Shown piece by piece: positions 33,805-41,977 of a stretch of 64,000 bases of DNA. Below the pieces are notes generated by a model. It saw nothing but the letters and a program-made list of their open reading frames with translations. It was not told the DNA's origin and did not search any database. Source of the stretch: Mycobacterium sp. ITM-2016-00317 (lineage in GTDB: Bacteria > Actinomycetota > Actinomycetes > Mycobacteriales > Mycobacteriaceae); assembly GCF_002968295.1 (NCBI RefSeq), contig NZ_CP134399.1:4712001-4776000 (forward strand), read 5' to 3'. The position numbers and the translations under genes were made by a program. How positions within the stretch are numbered: position 1 is the stretch's first letter; each line of letters begins with the position of its first letter.

Positions 33805-36087
33805 TCACTCCCACCTGACGTCCTCGGGCACCTTGTCGGTGCGCAGTCCGCGCCAACTCGCCTGTCTCAGCCGGTTGTCCGACGTGCGCTCGCTGTAGCG
33901 CACTTCCCCGACCAGCTCGGGCCGCACGAACGTCACCCCCTTGGCATCCTGGGTCGGAAGCCTTGCTGCAAAGGGTGATTCGTCGGTCTGCAACGGCGCC
34001 AGCGTCTTCTTCAGCGCCGCCAGTTCCTTGTCGGTGAACCCGGTGCCGACCCGGCCGACGAACTGCAGGCCGTCGGCCACACCGCCTGAGCCGGGGATGC
34101 CGAGCATCAGCGCACCGATGCCGCTGGTGCGTCCGCCCTCCCCCTGGCGCCAGCCGCCGATCACCACCTCCTGGGTGTTCCAGATCTTGTCCTTGATCCA
34201 CGCCGACGACCGGCGGCCCGGCTGGTAGGTGGAGTCGCGCTTCTTCGCGATGACGCCCTCCCACCGCTTCTTGCGGGCAAGCTCAAGCGCTTCGGGCCCG
34301 TTCTCGGCGTCGATCGCCGGCGGCACGATGAGACCACCGCCCTCGGCGAGCGCCTCCAGCAGCCGCCGGCGGTCGGAGTAGGTGGCCTTCACCAGTGACC
34401 GGCCGTCGAGGTAGAGGATGTCGAACGCCCAGAACTCCACGCGGGTCGAGCGCGCCCGGTTCTGCATCTGACCGAAGTTCGGCACGCCGGACTCGTCGAG
34501 CGCCACCGCCTCGCCGTCGAGGACGACGTGGTGCTCGGCGAGGTCGGCGGCCAGCGCCTGGAACTGCGGGTACTCGCCGGTGACGTCGCGTCCGCGCCGC
34601 GACCGCAGCGTGAGGTTGCCCCGGTCGGCGTCGACGAGCAACCGGTAGCCGTCCCACTTGCCCTCGAAGGCCCACTGCCCCTTGGTCATCCGCTGCACGG
34701 ACCCCTCGGTGGCCAGCATCGGCGCCAGATCCGCCGGGGTGGGCTTGTTCTGGTCCTTCATCCGGTGGGCCAGCCAGTTCTTGCCGTCGGTCTGGATCAG
34801 CGCGTAGCGGCCCTCGATCTTCTCGCCGTGCAGCGTGACGATCACCTCGCCGCCCTTGGCCGGGCCGTCGGGCGGGTTGTCCCTGAACTTCTCGGTCTCG
34901 TAGGTGCCGGTGTCCCAGACATAGACCTCGCCACCGCCGTACTCCCCCTTGGGGATCTCACCGGCGAATGTCAGGTACTCCATCGGGTGGTCCTCGGTGT
35001 GCACCGCGAGGTGGTTCTGCGACGGCGATTCGGGCAGGTTCTTCGGTACCGCCCAGCTCACCAGCACCCCGTCGCGTTCGAGCCGGAAGTCGTAGTGCAG
35101 CCGCCGGGCGTGGTGTTCCTGGATGACGAACTTGTCGTTGTTCCCGGTCTTGGGCGCATCGGCGGGCACCGGCTCCGGCGTCTTCGCGGTGTCGCGCATG
35201 CTGCGGTAGCGGGTGAGCCGGTCGGGAACCGGCACCGGCGGATCGAGGTCGGCGAGCAGGTCGCCGTCCCGGTCGAGCCGGTCGAGCACCTCGTCGAACG
35301 TCAGGTGCTTGAGGTCGGGGTCTTCGATCTCCTCCCAGGTGCGCGGCGCCGCCACGGTCGGGTGTTCGCGGCCGCGAAGCGAGTACGGCGCGATGGTGGT
35401 CTTGTTGCCGTTGTTCTGGCTCCAGTCCACGAACACCTTGCCTGCACGCAGGCTTTTCGTCATCGTCGCGGTGACCTGCTTGGGCATCGCCTGTTCGAGT
35501 TGCTGGGCGACGCGCTTGGCCAGCACCGAGGCGCCGCGGGAGCTGATCGGTTCGTCCAACGGGACATAGAGGTGCACGCCCTTGCTACCGCTGGTCAACG
35601 GGAACGTCCGCAGCCCGATGTCGGTGATCAGGTCGCGGACCTCGTGGGCGACCTCGCACAGCTGCCGGAACGTGACCCCTTCGCCGGGATCCAGGTCGAA
35701 CACGATCCGCGTCGCCGGTCCCACATCACCGTCGGCCGTGAAACGCCACTGCGGCACGTGGACCTCCAGCGCCGCCTGCTGCGCGATCCAGGCCAGTCCC
35801 TCCACGGTGTCGATCACGGGGTAGGTGGTGGTGCCGGATTTGTGCACGATGGTCGCGCGGTCCAGCCAGTCCGGCGCGGACGAGGCCAGCTGCTTCTCGA
35901 AGAACGCCTCGGCTTCGACGCCGTTGGGCCAGCGTTTCCGCGTGACCGCCCGGCCGGCGATGTGCGGCAGCATCGCCGCAGCGACGTTGATGTAGTACTC
36001 GAAAACCTGCACCTTGGTGGTCCCTGTCGCCGGGTACAGCACCTTGTCCGGGTTGGTCAGCTTCACCCGGTCATAACGGTCCACCAC
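33805..36087 (-). CDS. ligD: ATP-dependent DNA ligase LigD (polymerase-phosphoesterase-ligase)
   Basis: The 760-residue protein has the mycobacterial domain order: primase-polymerase (RIVFDLDPGEG with the catalytic Asp pair), phosphoesterase (EHHARRLHYDFRLERDG, HTEDHPMEY), and ligase (EGKWDGYR with the adenylated Lys, then EGVIAKKRDSTY). It seals double-strand breaks in non-homologous end joining with Ku, adding and trimming nucleotides at ends. Tandem GTG codons begin the gene. Length matches Rv0938 (759). It is divergent from the pfkB-ku operon, and a fragment of its ligase domain is duplicated 2.9 kb away. Confidence 0.96.
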   Translation of the reverse strand: MVDRYDRVKLTNPDKVLYPATGTTKVQVFEYYINVAAAMLPHIAGRAVTRKRWPNGVEAEAFFEKQLASSAPDWLDRATIVHKSGTTTYPVIDTVEGLAWIAQQAALEVHVPQWRFTADGDVGPATRIVFDLDPGEGVTFRQLCEVAHEVRDLITDIGLRTFPLTSGSKGVHLYVPLDEPISSRGASVLAKRVAQQLEQAMPKQVTATMTKSLRAGKVFVDWSQNNGNKTTIAPYSLRGREHPTVAAPRTWEEIEDPDLKHLTFDEVLDRLDRDGDLLADLDPPVPVPDRLTRYRSMRDTAKTPEPVPADAPKTGNNDKFVIQEHHARRLHYDFRLERDGVLVSWAVPKNLPESPSQNHLAVHTEDHPMEYLTFAGEIPKGEYGGGEVYVWDTGTYETEKFRDNPPDGPAKGGEVIVTLHGEKIEGRYALIQTDGKNWLAHRMKDQNKPTPADLAPMLATEGSVQRMTKGQWAFEGKWDGYRLLVDADRGNLTLRSRRGRDVTGEYPQFQALAADLAEHHVVLDGEAVALDESGVPNFGQMQNRARSTRVEFWAFDILYLDGRSLVKATYSDRRRLLEALAEGGGLIVPPAIDAENGPEALELARKKRWEGVIAKKRDSTYQPGRRSSAWIKDKIWNTQEVVIGGWRQGEGGRTSGIGALMLGIPGSGGVADGLQFVGRVGTGFTDKELAALKKTLAPLQTDESPFAARLPTQDAKGVTFVRPELVGEVRYSERTSDNRLRQASWRGLRTDKVPEDVRWE

Positions 36088-36128
36088 AACACGGTATTAC
36101 CCGCTCTGGGCACGGTAGCGTCGAAATC

Positions 36129-37061
36129 ATGCGGGCACTGGTCATCGGTGAGGCACTCATCGACATCGTGGAACGCGACGGGCAGTCTGTTCGCGAGCAC
36201 GTCGGCGGCAGCCCCCTGAACGTCGCCGTCGGGCTGGCGCGGCTCGGGCGCGACGTCGACTTCCTGACCCACATCGGCACCGACGAACGCGGCCGGCGGA
36301 TCGCCGAGTACGTCGAATCCTCAGGCGCGCAACTTGTCCCGGGCAGCACGTCGGCAGCCCACACCGCCACCGCGCGGGCGGTGCTCGACGCGCAAGGTTC
36401 GGCGACGTACTCGTTCGACATCGACTGGCAGCTCAGCGGCATCCCGGAGGTGGCGCCGCCGCTGGTCGTGCACACCGGTTCGATCGCGGCGGTGCTGGAA
36501 CCCGGCTGCCTGGCCACCGAGGCGTTGGTGGCCACCTATCAGCTCTCGGCCACGGTCACGTTCGATCCGAACATCCGTCCCGCGCTGATCGGCGACCCGG
36601 ACGCGGCCCGTGCGCGGATCGACCGCCTGCTCGAACGGGCCGACCTGGTCAAGGTCAGCAGCGAGGATCTGCACTGGATCGATCCGACGCGCACGCCCGA
36701 ACAGATCGCCGGCGAGTGGATGGCACTGGCACCGAGGATCGTGGTGGTGACGTTCGGCGGCGAAGGTTCGCTGGCGATGTGTGCGGGCGGAACCGTGCGG
36801 GTACCTGCCGGGCATGTCGACGTGGTGGACACCGTGGGTGCGGGCGATGCGTTCATGACCGGCCTGATCGACGCGCTGTGGTCGATGGACCTGCTCGGCG
36901 CCGACCGGCGCGACCAGCTGGCCGGGATCGGAACCGACGCGCTCACGGGTGCGGTGCGCGCGGCGACGGTGGCGTCGGCGCTGACGGTGGCGCGTCCTGG
37001 CGCTGATCTGCCTGATCGTGTCACCCTCGATCGAGCCGCCGCATCGGACATACTGGGCTGA
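36129..37061 (+). CDS. PfkB-family carbohydrate kinase
   Basis: A 310-residue ribokinase/fructokinase-type sugar kinase. It shows the N-terminal glycine motif HVGGSPLNVAVGLARLG and the C-terminal DTVGAGDAFMTG with the catalytic Asp, plus the ATP-side VVVTFGGEGSLAM. It phosphorylates a sugar, fructose being the usual guess for sequences of this kind. The stop overlaps the ku start by one base (TGATG), so the two are co-translated, although sugar phosphorylation and end joining have no evident common purpose. Confidence 0.85.
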   Translation: MRALVIGEALIDIVERDGQSVREHVGGSPLNVAVGLARLGRDVDFLTHIGTDERGRRIAEYVESSGAQLVPGSTSAAHTATARAVLDAQGSATYSFDIDWQLSGIPEVAPPLVVHTGSIAAVLEPGCLATEALVATYQLSATVTFDPNIRPALIGDPDAARARIDRLLERADLVKVSSEDLHWIDPTRTPEQIAGEWMALAPRIVVVTFGGEGSLAMCAGGTVRVPAGHVDVVDTVGAGDAFMTGLIDALWSMDLLGADRRDQLAGIGTDALTGAVRAATVASALTVARPGADLPDRVTLDRAAASDILG

Positions 37062-38008
37062 TGCGGTCCATTTGGAAGGGCTCCATCGCGTTCGGACTGG
37101 TCAACGTCCCGGTCAAGGTGTACAGCGCCACCGAGGACCACGACATCAAGTTCCATCAGGTGCACGAGAAGGACAACGGCCGCATTCGCTACAAGCGGGT
37201 GTGCGAGGTGTGCGGCGAGGTGGTCGAGTACCGCGACATCGCCAAGGCCTACGAATCCGAGGACGGCCAGACGGTGATCATCACCGACGACGACATCGCC
37301 ACGCTGCCGGAGGAACGCAGCCGCGAGATCGAGGTGCTGGAGTTCGTCCCGGCCGCCGACCTCGACCCGCTGCTGTATGACCGGTCCTACTTCCTGGAGC
37401 CCGAAGGCAAGTCGTCGAAGTCCTACGTGCTGCTCGCCAAGACGTTGATGGAGACCGATCGGGTCGCGATCGTAAACTTCGCGCTGCGCAACAAGACCCG
37501 GCTGGCGGCGCTGCGGGTCAAGGATTTCAGCAAGCGCGACGTGATGGTCATCCACACGCTGCTGTGGCCCGACGAGATCCGCGACCCCGACTTCCCGGTG
37601 CTCGACCAGAAGGTCGACGTCAAGCCCGCCGAGTTGAAGATGGCCAGCCAGGTGGTCGATTCGATGACCGACGACTTCAACCCGGACCGCTACCACGACG
37701 ACTACCAGGAACAGCTGCACGAGTTGATCCAGGCGAAACTCGAAGGCGGCGAGGCGTTCACCACCGAGGAACAGCCGCAGGACCTCGACGAGACCGAGGA
37801 CGTCTCCGACCTGCTGGCCAAGCTCGAAGCCAGTGTGAAGGCGCGCAAGCAGCAGAGTTCGTCGAGTAAGTCCGACACCGACGACGGTGACGGTGACGGT
37901 GACAAGCCGGCCAAGAAAGCCCCGGCGAAGAAGGCCGCTTCGAAGAAGGCCCCGGCCAAGAAGACAGCGAAGAAGGCGCCCGCCAAGAAGACAGCCGCCA
38001 AGAAGTAG
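37061..38008 (+). CDS. ku: Non-homologous end-joining protein Ku
   Basis: A 315-residue bacterial Ku. It begins MRSIWKGSIAFGLVNVPVK and contains YDRSYFLEPEG and KDFSKRDVMVIHTLLWPDEI, all characteristic of the ring that threads onto DNA ends. The C-terminal 55 residues are an extended Lys/Ala/Pro tail built of PAKKA and KKTA units; the M. tuberculosis protein (273 residues) is shorter, while tails like this occur in fast growers and add non-specific DNA binding. It recruits LigD, encoded divergently 1 kb upstream. Confidence 0.96.
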   Translation: MRSIWKGSIAFGLVNVPVKVYSATEDHDIKFHQVHEKDNGRIRYKRVCEVCGEVVEYRDIAKAYESEDGQTVIITDDDIATLPEERSREIEVLEFVPAADLDPLLYDRSYFLEPEGKSSKSYVLLAKTLMETDRVAIVNFALRNKTRLAALRVKDFSKRDVMVIHTLLWPDEIRDPDFPVLDQKVDVKPAELKMASQVVDSMTDDFNPDRYHDDYQEQLHELIQAKLEGGEAFTTEEQPQDLDETEDVSDLLAKLEASVKARKQQSSSSKSDTDDGDGDGDKPAKKAPAKKAASKKAPAKKTAKKAPAKKTAAKK

Positions 38009-38203
38009 ACCCACGCCGGCGGCACGTGACGCGGCAGATCGGCCGGCCGCCGGGTACGGCCCATCAGTCCCGCCTATCCGCTTTTTGCGGCACACCACTC
38101 GCACGTTCGCTGGGAACAACGGATTCCTGTTACTCATGTGAAGAAGCGGCGGATGACCGGAGCGACGAGCCACCCGAGCGGTCATAGCGCCGAACGCTCC
38201 GAT

Positions 38204-38217
38204 TAGAACGTGTTCCA
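38204..38217. promoter_or_regulatory. KstR-type operator
   Basis: TAGAACGTGTTCCA satisfies all fixed positions of TnnAACnnGTTnnA, with a near-perfect dyad. It lies 66 bp upstream of the SDR start at 38283. The rest of the 38009-38282 gap shows nothing else recognisable. Confidence 0.6.
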
Positions 38218-38282
38218 GAATCAGCTCACATCGATCCGGTGTCCTTGCTAGCGTGACGCCCCGTGAGCACAGGGAGGCGCGC

Positions 38283-39072
38283 GTGATTCTGGACCGGTTC
38301 CGACTCGACGATCAGGTGGCCGTGGTGACCGGCGCGGGCCGCGGCCTCGGCGCGGCGATGGCGCAGGCCTTCGCCGAAGCGGGCGCTGACGTGCTGATTG
38401 CCGCACGCACGCGGTCCCAGCTCGAAGAGGTCGCCCAGCAGATCGAGGCCGCCGCCGCGCGCGCACATCGTGGTCGCCGACCTCGCCCGGGCGGAGGACA
38501 CGGCGGCGCTGGCCACGCAGGCCGTCGACGCCTTCGGCCGACTAGACATCGTCGTCAACAATGTCGGCGGCAGCATGCCGAACGCGCTTCTCAACACGTC
38601 GGTCAAGGATCTGCGCGACGCCTTCGCGTTCAACGTCGCGACGGCGCACGCGTTGACCACCGCCGCGGTCCCGCTGATGCTCGAGCATTCCGGCGGCGGC
38701 AGCATCATCAACGTCACCTCGACCATGGGGCGCCTCGCCGGTCGCGGGTTCGCCGCCTACGGCACGGCCAAAGCCGCGCTGGCGCACTACACCCGGCTCT
38801 CCGCCCTCGACCTGGCGCCGCGTATCCGGGTGAACGCGATCGCCCCCGGCTCGATCCTGACCTCGGCGCTGGAGATCGTCGCCGACAACGACGAACTGCG
38901 CGATCCGATGGAGAAGGCCACGCCGCTGCGGCGGCTCGGCGATCCGCTCGACATCGCCGCCGCCGCGGTCTACCTCTCGTCGCCGGCCGGCAGTTATCTC
39001 ACCGGCAAGACACTCGAAGTCGACGGCGGCCTCACCTTCCCGAACCTCGACCTGCCCATCCCTGATCTGTGA
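38283..39072 (+). pseudogene. Short-chain dehydrogenase/reductase broken by one frameshift
   Basis: Starting at the GTG at 38283 (AGGGAGG five bases upstream), the frame encodes the SDR N terminus with [11 protein letters not shown] up to about [10 protein letters not shown]. The rest of the protein ([17 protein letters not shown], the Ser in [21 protein letters not shown]) continues in the +1-shifted frame from about 38460 to 39072. One surplus base in the GC-only tract at 38451-38464, or two missing ones, explains it. All catalytic residues are otherwise kept. It is either a recent pseudogene or a sequencing error. It heads a KstR-box operon with the following reductase. Confidence 0.75.
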
Positions 39073-39081
39073 GGAGGCGTG

Positions 39082-40158
39082 ATGGCCATCAGAGTCGCCG
39101 CCGTCGGCACCGGAAACGTCGGCAGGCACGCGCTGGCGCAGTTGATCACCGATCCCCGCTTCGAGCTGACCGCGGTGTGGGTCTCCTCGCCGGCCAAGGC
39201 CGGCAAGGACGCCGGCGAACTTGCCGGACTGCCGGATCTGACGGGGGTTTCGGCCACCACCGACCTGGACGCGGTGCTGGCGACGCAGCCGGACTGCGTG
39301 GTTTACACCGCGCTCGCCGACAACCGGCTGCCCGATGCGCTCGAAGACTATCGGCGCATCCTCGCCGCGGGCATCAACGTGGTCGGCAGCAGCGCGGTGT
39401 TCCTGCAGCACCCATGGCAGGTGCTGCCCGCTGAGCTGATCTCGCCCATCGAGGAGGCCGCCGAGACGGGCTCGTCGACCATATTCGTCAACGGCATCGA
39501 TCCCGGTTTCGCCAACGACCTGCTTCCCATGGCGCTCGCAGGTACCTGCCAGCAAGTTCACCAGATCCGCTGCATGGAGATCATCAATTACGACACCTAC
39601 GACAGTGCCGCGGTGATGTTCGACGTGATGGGTTTCGGCGGGAATCCGGACGACACGCCGATGTTGCTGCAGCCGGGCGTGCTCAGCCTGGCGTGGGGGT
39701 CGGTAGTACGGCAGTTGGCGGCCGGGTTGGGCATCGAACTCGACGAGGTCACCGAGACGCACGTGCGAGTGCCCGCGCCGGAGGCGTTCGACATCGCGGC
39801 GGGCCGGATCGAGAAGGGCACCACCGCGGCGATCCGTTTCGAGGTGCGCGGGATGAAGGACGGAAACGTCGCTGTAGTGCTCGAACACGTCACCCGTCTG
39901 CGCGACGACCTGTGCCCGGACTGGCCGCAGCCGGCCCAGCACGGCGGTTCGTACCGCATCGAGATCACCGGCGAGCCGTCCTACACGCTCGAGCTCTGCC
40001 TGAGCAGTCCCCACGGCGACCACAACCACGCCGGACTGGTCGCGACCGCGGCCCGGGTGGTCAATGCGATTCCGGCGGTGGTCGTAGCTGCGCCCGGAAT
40101 TGTGACCGCCCGGGAGTTGCCGCCTATTACGGGCCAAGGTCTGTACGCTGGAGCTTGA
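39082..40158 (+). CDS. DapB-like NAD(P)-binding reductase
   Basis: A 358-residue protein with an N-terminal Rossmann motif AAVGTGNVGRHAL and a second domain resembling the dihydrodipicolinate-reductase/diaminopentanoate-dehydrogenase-like family that is widespread in mycobacteria. ATG 39082 is chosen since GAGGAGG is four bases upstream; GTG 39079 is too close. It lies nine bases after the SDR stop, so both are probably controlled by the KstR-type box, pointing to lipid or steroid metabolism. The substrate is not known. Confidence 0.8.
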   Translation: MAIRVAAVGTGNVGRHALAQLITDPRFELTAVWVSSPAKAGKDAGELAGLPDLTGVSATTDLDAVLATQPDCVVYTALADNRLPDALEDYRRILAAGINVVGSSAVFLQHPWQVLPAELISPIEEAAETGSSTIFVNGIDPGFANDLLPMALAGTCQQVHQIRCMEIINYDTYDSAAVMFDVMGFGGNPDDTPMLLQPGVLSLAWGSVVRQLAAGLGIELDEVTETHVRVPAPEAFDIAAGRIEKGTTAAIRFEVRGMKDGNVAVVLEHVTRLRDDLCPDWPQPAQHGGSYRIEITGEPSYTLELCLSSPHGDHNHAGLVATAARVVNAIPAVVVAAPGIVTARELPPITGQGLYAGA

Positions 40159-40180
40159 CAATCGCTGGAAGGATCCTGAA

Positions 40181-40429
40181 ATGAAGGCTCGCCTGACTAC
40201 TCTCGCCACTCTTCTCGTCGCTGGCGGCGCCTCCGTCGCGATCGCCGTGGCCCCCGCCGCGGGCGCCCAGCCGAGATGCTCCACCACTTCCGCCGGCGCC
40301 GGCGGCGAAACGCAGGTCTGCGAATCGCCCGGCAACGCTCAGATCAGTTCGACGCCCGGCATGTACGCCTTCCCGTGGTACGGCGGCGGCATGTTCCCGT
40401 GGGAGGGCTACGGCCCTTACATGTTCTGA
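40181..40429 (+). CDS. Small secreted protein, tandem copy A
   Basis: An 82-residue protein with a signal peptide (core LLVAGGASVAIAVAPAAGA, cut near residue 29), two cysteines 14 residues apart in the mature part, the phrase QISSTPG and a Gly/Trp/Tyr-rich tail ending YGPYMF. The upstream GGAAGGATCC provides a ribosome-binding site. The next gene, six bases downstream, encodes a protein of the same plan, so these are likely tandem duplicates. Function unknown; a disulfide-linked surface peptide is plausible. Confidence 0.72.
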   Translation: MKARLTTLATLLVAGGASVAIAVAPAAGAQPRCSTTSAGAGGETQVCESPGNAQISSTPGMYAFPWYGGGMFPWEGYGPYMF

Positions 40430-40435
40430 TCGGAC

Positions 40436-40672
40436 ATGAAAGTCCCTTCGCGAACTGCCGCAGTGTTTTTCGCGGGCTTCGGCGCGCTCGCCATGCTCGT
40501 AGCCCCCACCGCTGCGGCCTCCCCTGACTGCACGGACGTCGGCAAGACGGTGACGTACTGCACGACCAACGGAAGCACTCAGATCACCAGCACGCCGCCG
40601 CCCTGGAACTACGGCGGCTGGATGGGCTTCGGATTCTGGCCGCTGGTCGGCGCGTACGGTCTCGGCCCCTAA
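40436..40672 (+). CDS. Small secreted protein, tandem copy B
   Basis: A 78-residue protein with a signal peptide ending around APTAAAS, two cysteines (DCTDVG and VTYCTT) and QITSTPPPWNYGG followed by an aromatic/Gly tail ending AYGLGP. The shared order Cys, Cys, QI-STP, aromatic tail links it to copy A. The two genes are six bases apart and surely co-transcribed. No enzymatic motif is seen. Confidence 0.72.
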   Translation: MKVPSRTAAVFFAGFGALAMLVAPTAAASPDCTDVGKTVTYCTTNGSTQITSTPPPWNYGGWMGFGFWPLVGAYGLGP

Positions 40673-40741
40673 GCGCTCAGCCCGGTAACCGCCGGAGCCG
40701 GACGCTCCTATCACCTGCCGCGGCGGGTCCCCGGTGCAAGA

Positions 40742-41977
40742 GTGGGGACCGTGACGCGGGAAATCCGGCCCGGGGCCCGATCGCGCTTTGCGCTCCTCGG
40801 GCCCGCGTTCGTCGCGGCGATCGCCTACGTCGACCCCGGCAACGTAGCGGCGAACGTCAGCGCCGGCGCGCAGTTCGGTTTCCTGCTGCTGTGGGTGATC
40901 GTCGCCGCCAATCTGATGGCCTGTCTGGTGCAGTATCTTTCGGCCAAGCTCGGCCTGGTGACCGGCGCCTCGCTGCCCGAGGCCGTCGGTGCCCGAATGG
41001 GGCGTCCGGCGCGGCTCTCCTTCTGGGTCCAGGCCGAATTGGTCGCGATGGCAACAGATCTCGCCGAAGTGGTCGGTGGCGCCATCGCGCTGTATCTGCT
41101 GTTCGATCTGCCGCTGCTCGTCGGCGGGGTGATCACCGGTGCGGTCTCGCTGGCACTGCTGCTCGTCAAGGACCGCAGCGGGCAGCGGGTGTTCGAGCGG
41201 GTCATCACGGGTCTGCTGCTGGTCATCGCGATCGGATTCCTGACCAGTCTGTTCGCCTCCCCGCCGCCTGTCGACGAGGCGGTCGCCGGCCTGATCCCGC
41301 GTTTCGACGGCGCCGAGAGCATCCTGCTCGCCGCGGCGATGCTCGGGGCGACGGTGATGCCGCACGCGGTGTACCTGCATTCGGGTCTGACCCGGGACCG
41401 GCACGGTCATCCGGACGCCGGACCCGCACGCAAGGCACTGCTGCGCATCACCCGCTGGGATGTCGGCATCGCGATGCTCGTCGCGGGCGCGGTGAACCTG
41501 TCCATGCTGCTCGTCGCCGCCACCAACCTGCAGGGGGTCGACGACACCGACTCGATCGAGGGCGCGCACGCCGCGGTGCAGACCGCGCTCGGCCCGACCG
41601 TCGCGCTACTGTTCGCGATCGGTCTGCTGGCCTCGGGGCTGGCCTCTTCCTCAGTCGGGGCCTACGCCGGCGCGATGATCATGCAGGGTCTGATCCGCCG
41701 GTCGGTGCCGCTGCTGACGCGCCGGCTGGTCACGCTGCTGCCCGCCCTGGTCGTCCTCGCGGTCGGTGTGGACCCGAGCCGTGCACTGGTGTTGTCCCAG
41801 GTCGTACTGTCGTTCGGCATCCCGTTCGCGCTGATCCCGCTGATCCGGCTCACCGCCGACACCGGGCTGATGGGCGCCGACGTCAACCACCGGGTCACCA
41901 CGACGTTGGGCTGGATCGTCGCCGCGCTCATTACCCTGTTGAATGTGGTGTTGATTTATCTGACCCTGACCGGCTGA
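40742..41977 (+). CDS. mntH: Nramp-family divalent metal transporter
   Basis: A 411-residue protein with eleven hydrophobic helices. The metal-binding DPGN motif lies in helix 1 (AYVDPGNVAANVSAG) and the helix 6 motif MPHAVYLHSG is intact, so proton-driven uptake of Mn(II) or Fe(II) is expected. The start is GTG 40742 or, nine bases later, GTG 40751; neither has a strong ribosome-binding site. The next gene follows without a gap. No MntR box was recognised upstream. Confidence 0.9.
   Translation: MGTVTREIRPGARSRFALLGPAFVAAIAYVDPGNVAANVSAGAQFGFLLLWVIVAANLMACLVQYLSAKLGLVTGASLPEAVGARMGRPARLSFWVQAELVAMATDLAEVVGGAIALYLLFDLPLLVGGVITGAVSLALLLVKDRSGQRVFERVITGLLLVIAIGFLTSLFASPPPVDEAVAGLIPRFDGAESILLAAAMLGATVMPHAVYLHSGLTRDRHGHPDAGPARKALLRITRWDVGIAMLVAGAVNLSMLLVAATNLQGVDDTDSIEGAHAAVQTALGPTVALLFAIGLLASGLASSSVGAYAGAMIMQGLIRRSVPLLTRRLVTLLPALVVLAVGVDPSRALVLSQVVLSFGIPFALIPLIRLTADTGLMGADVNHRVTTTLGWIVAALITLLNVVLIYLTLTG

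Noticed and set aside
33477..33818. 113-codon GTG-started ORF
   Set aside because: No ribosome-binding site, no recognised domain, and it runs into the end of ligD on the other strand.
37887..38008. Repeat tract at the end of ku as a separate element
   Set aside because: It simply encodes the Lys/Ala/Pro-rich tail of Ku in frame up to the stop codon.
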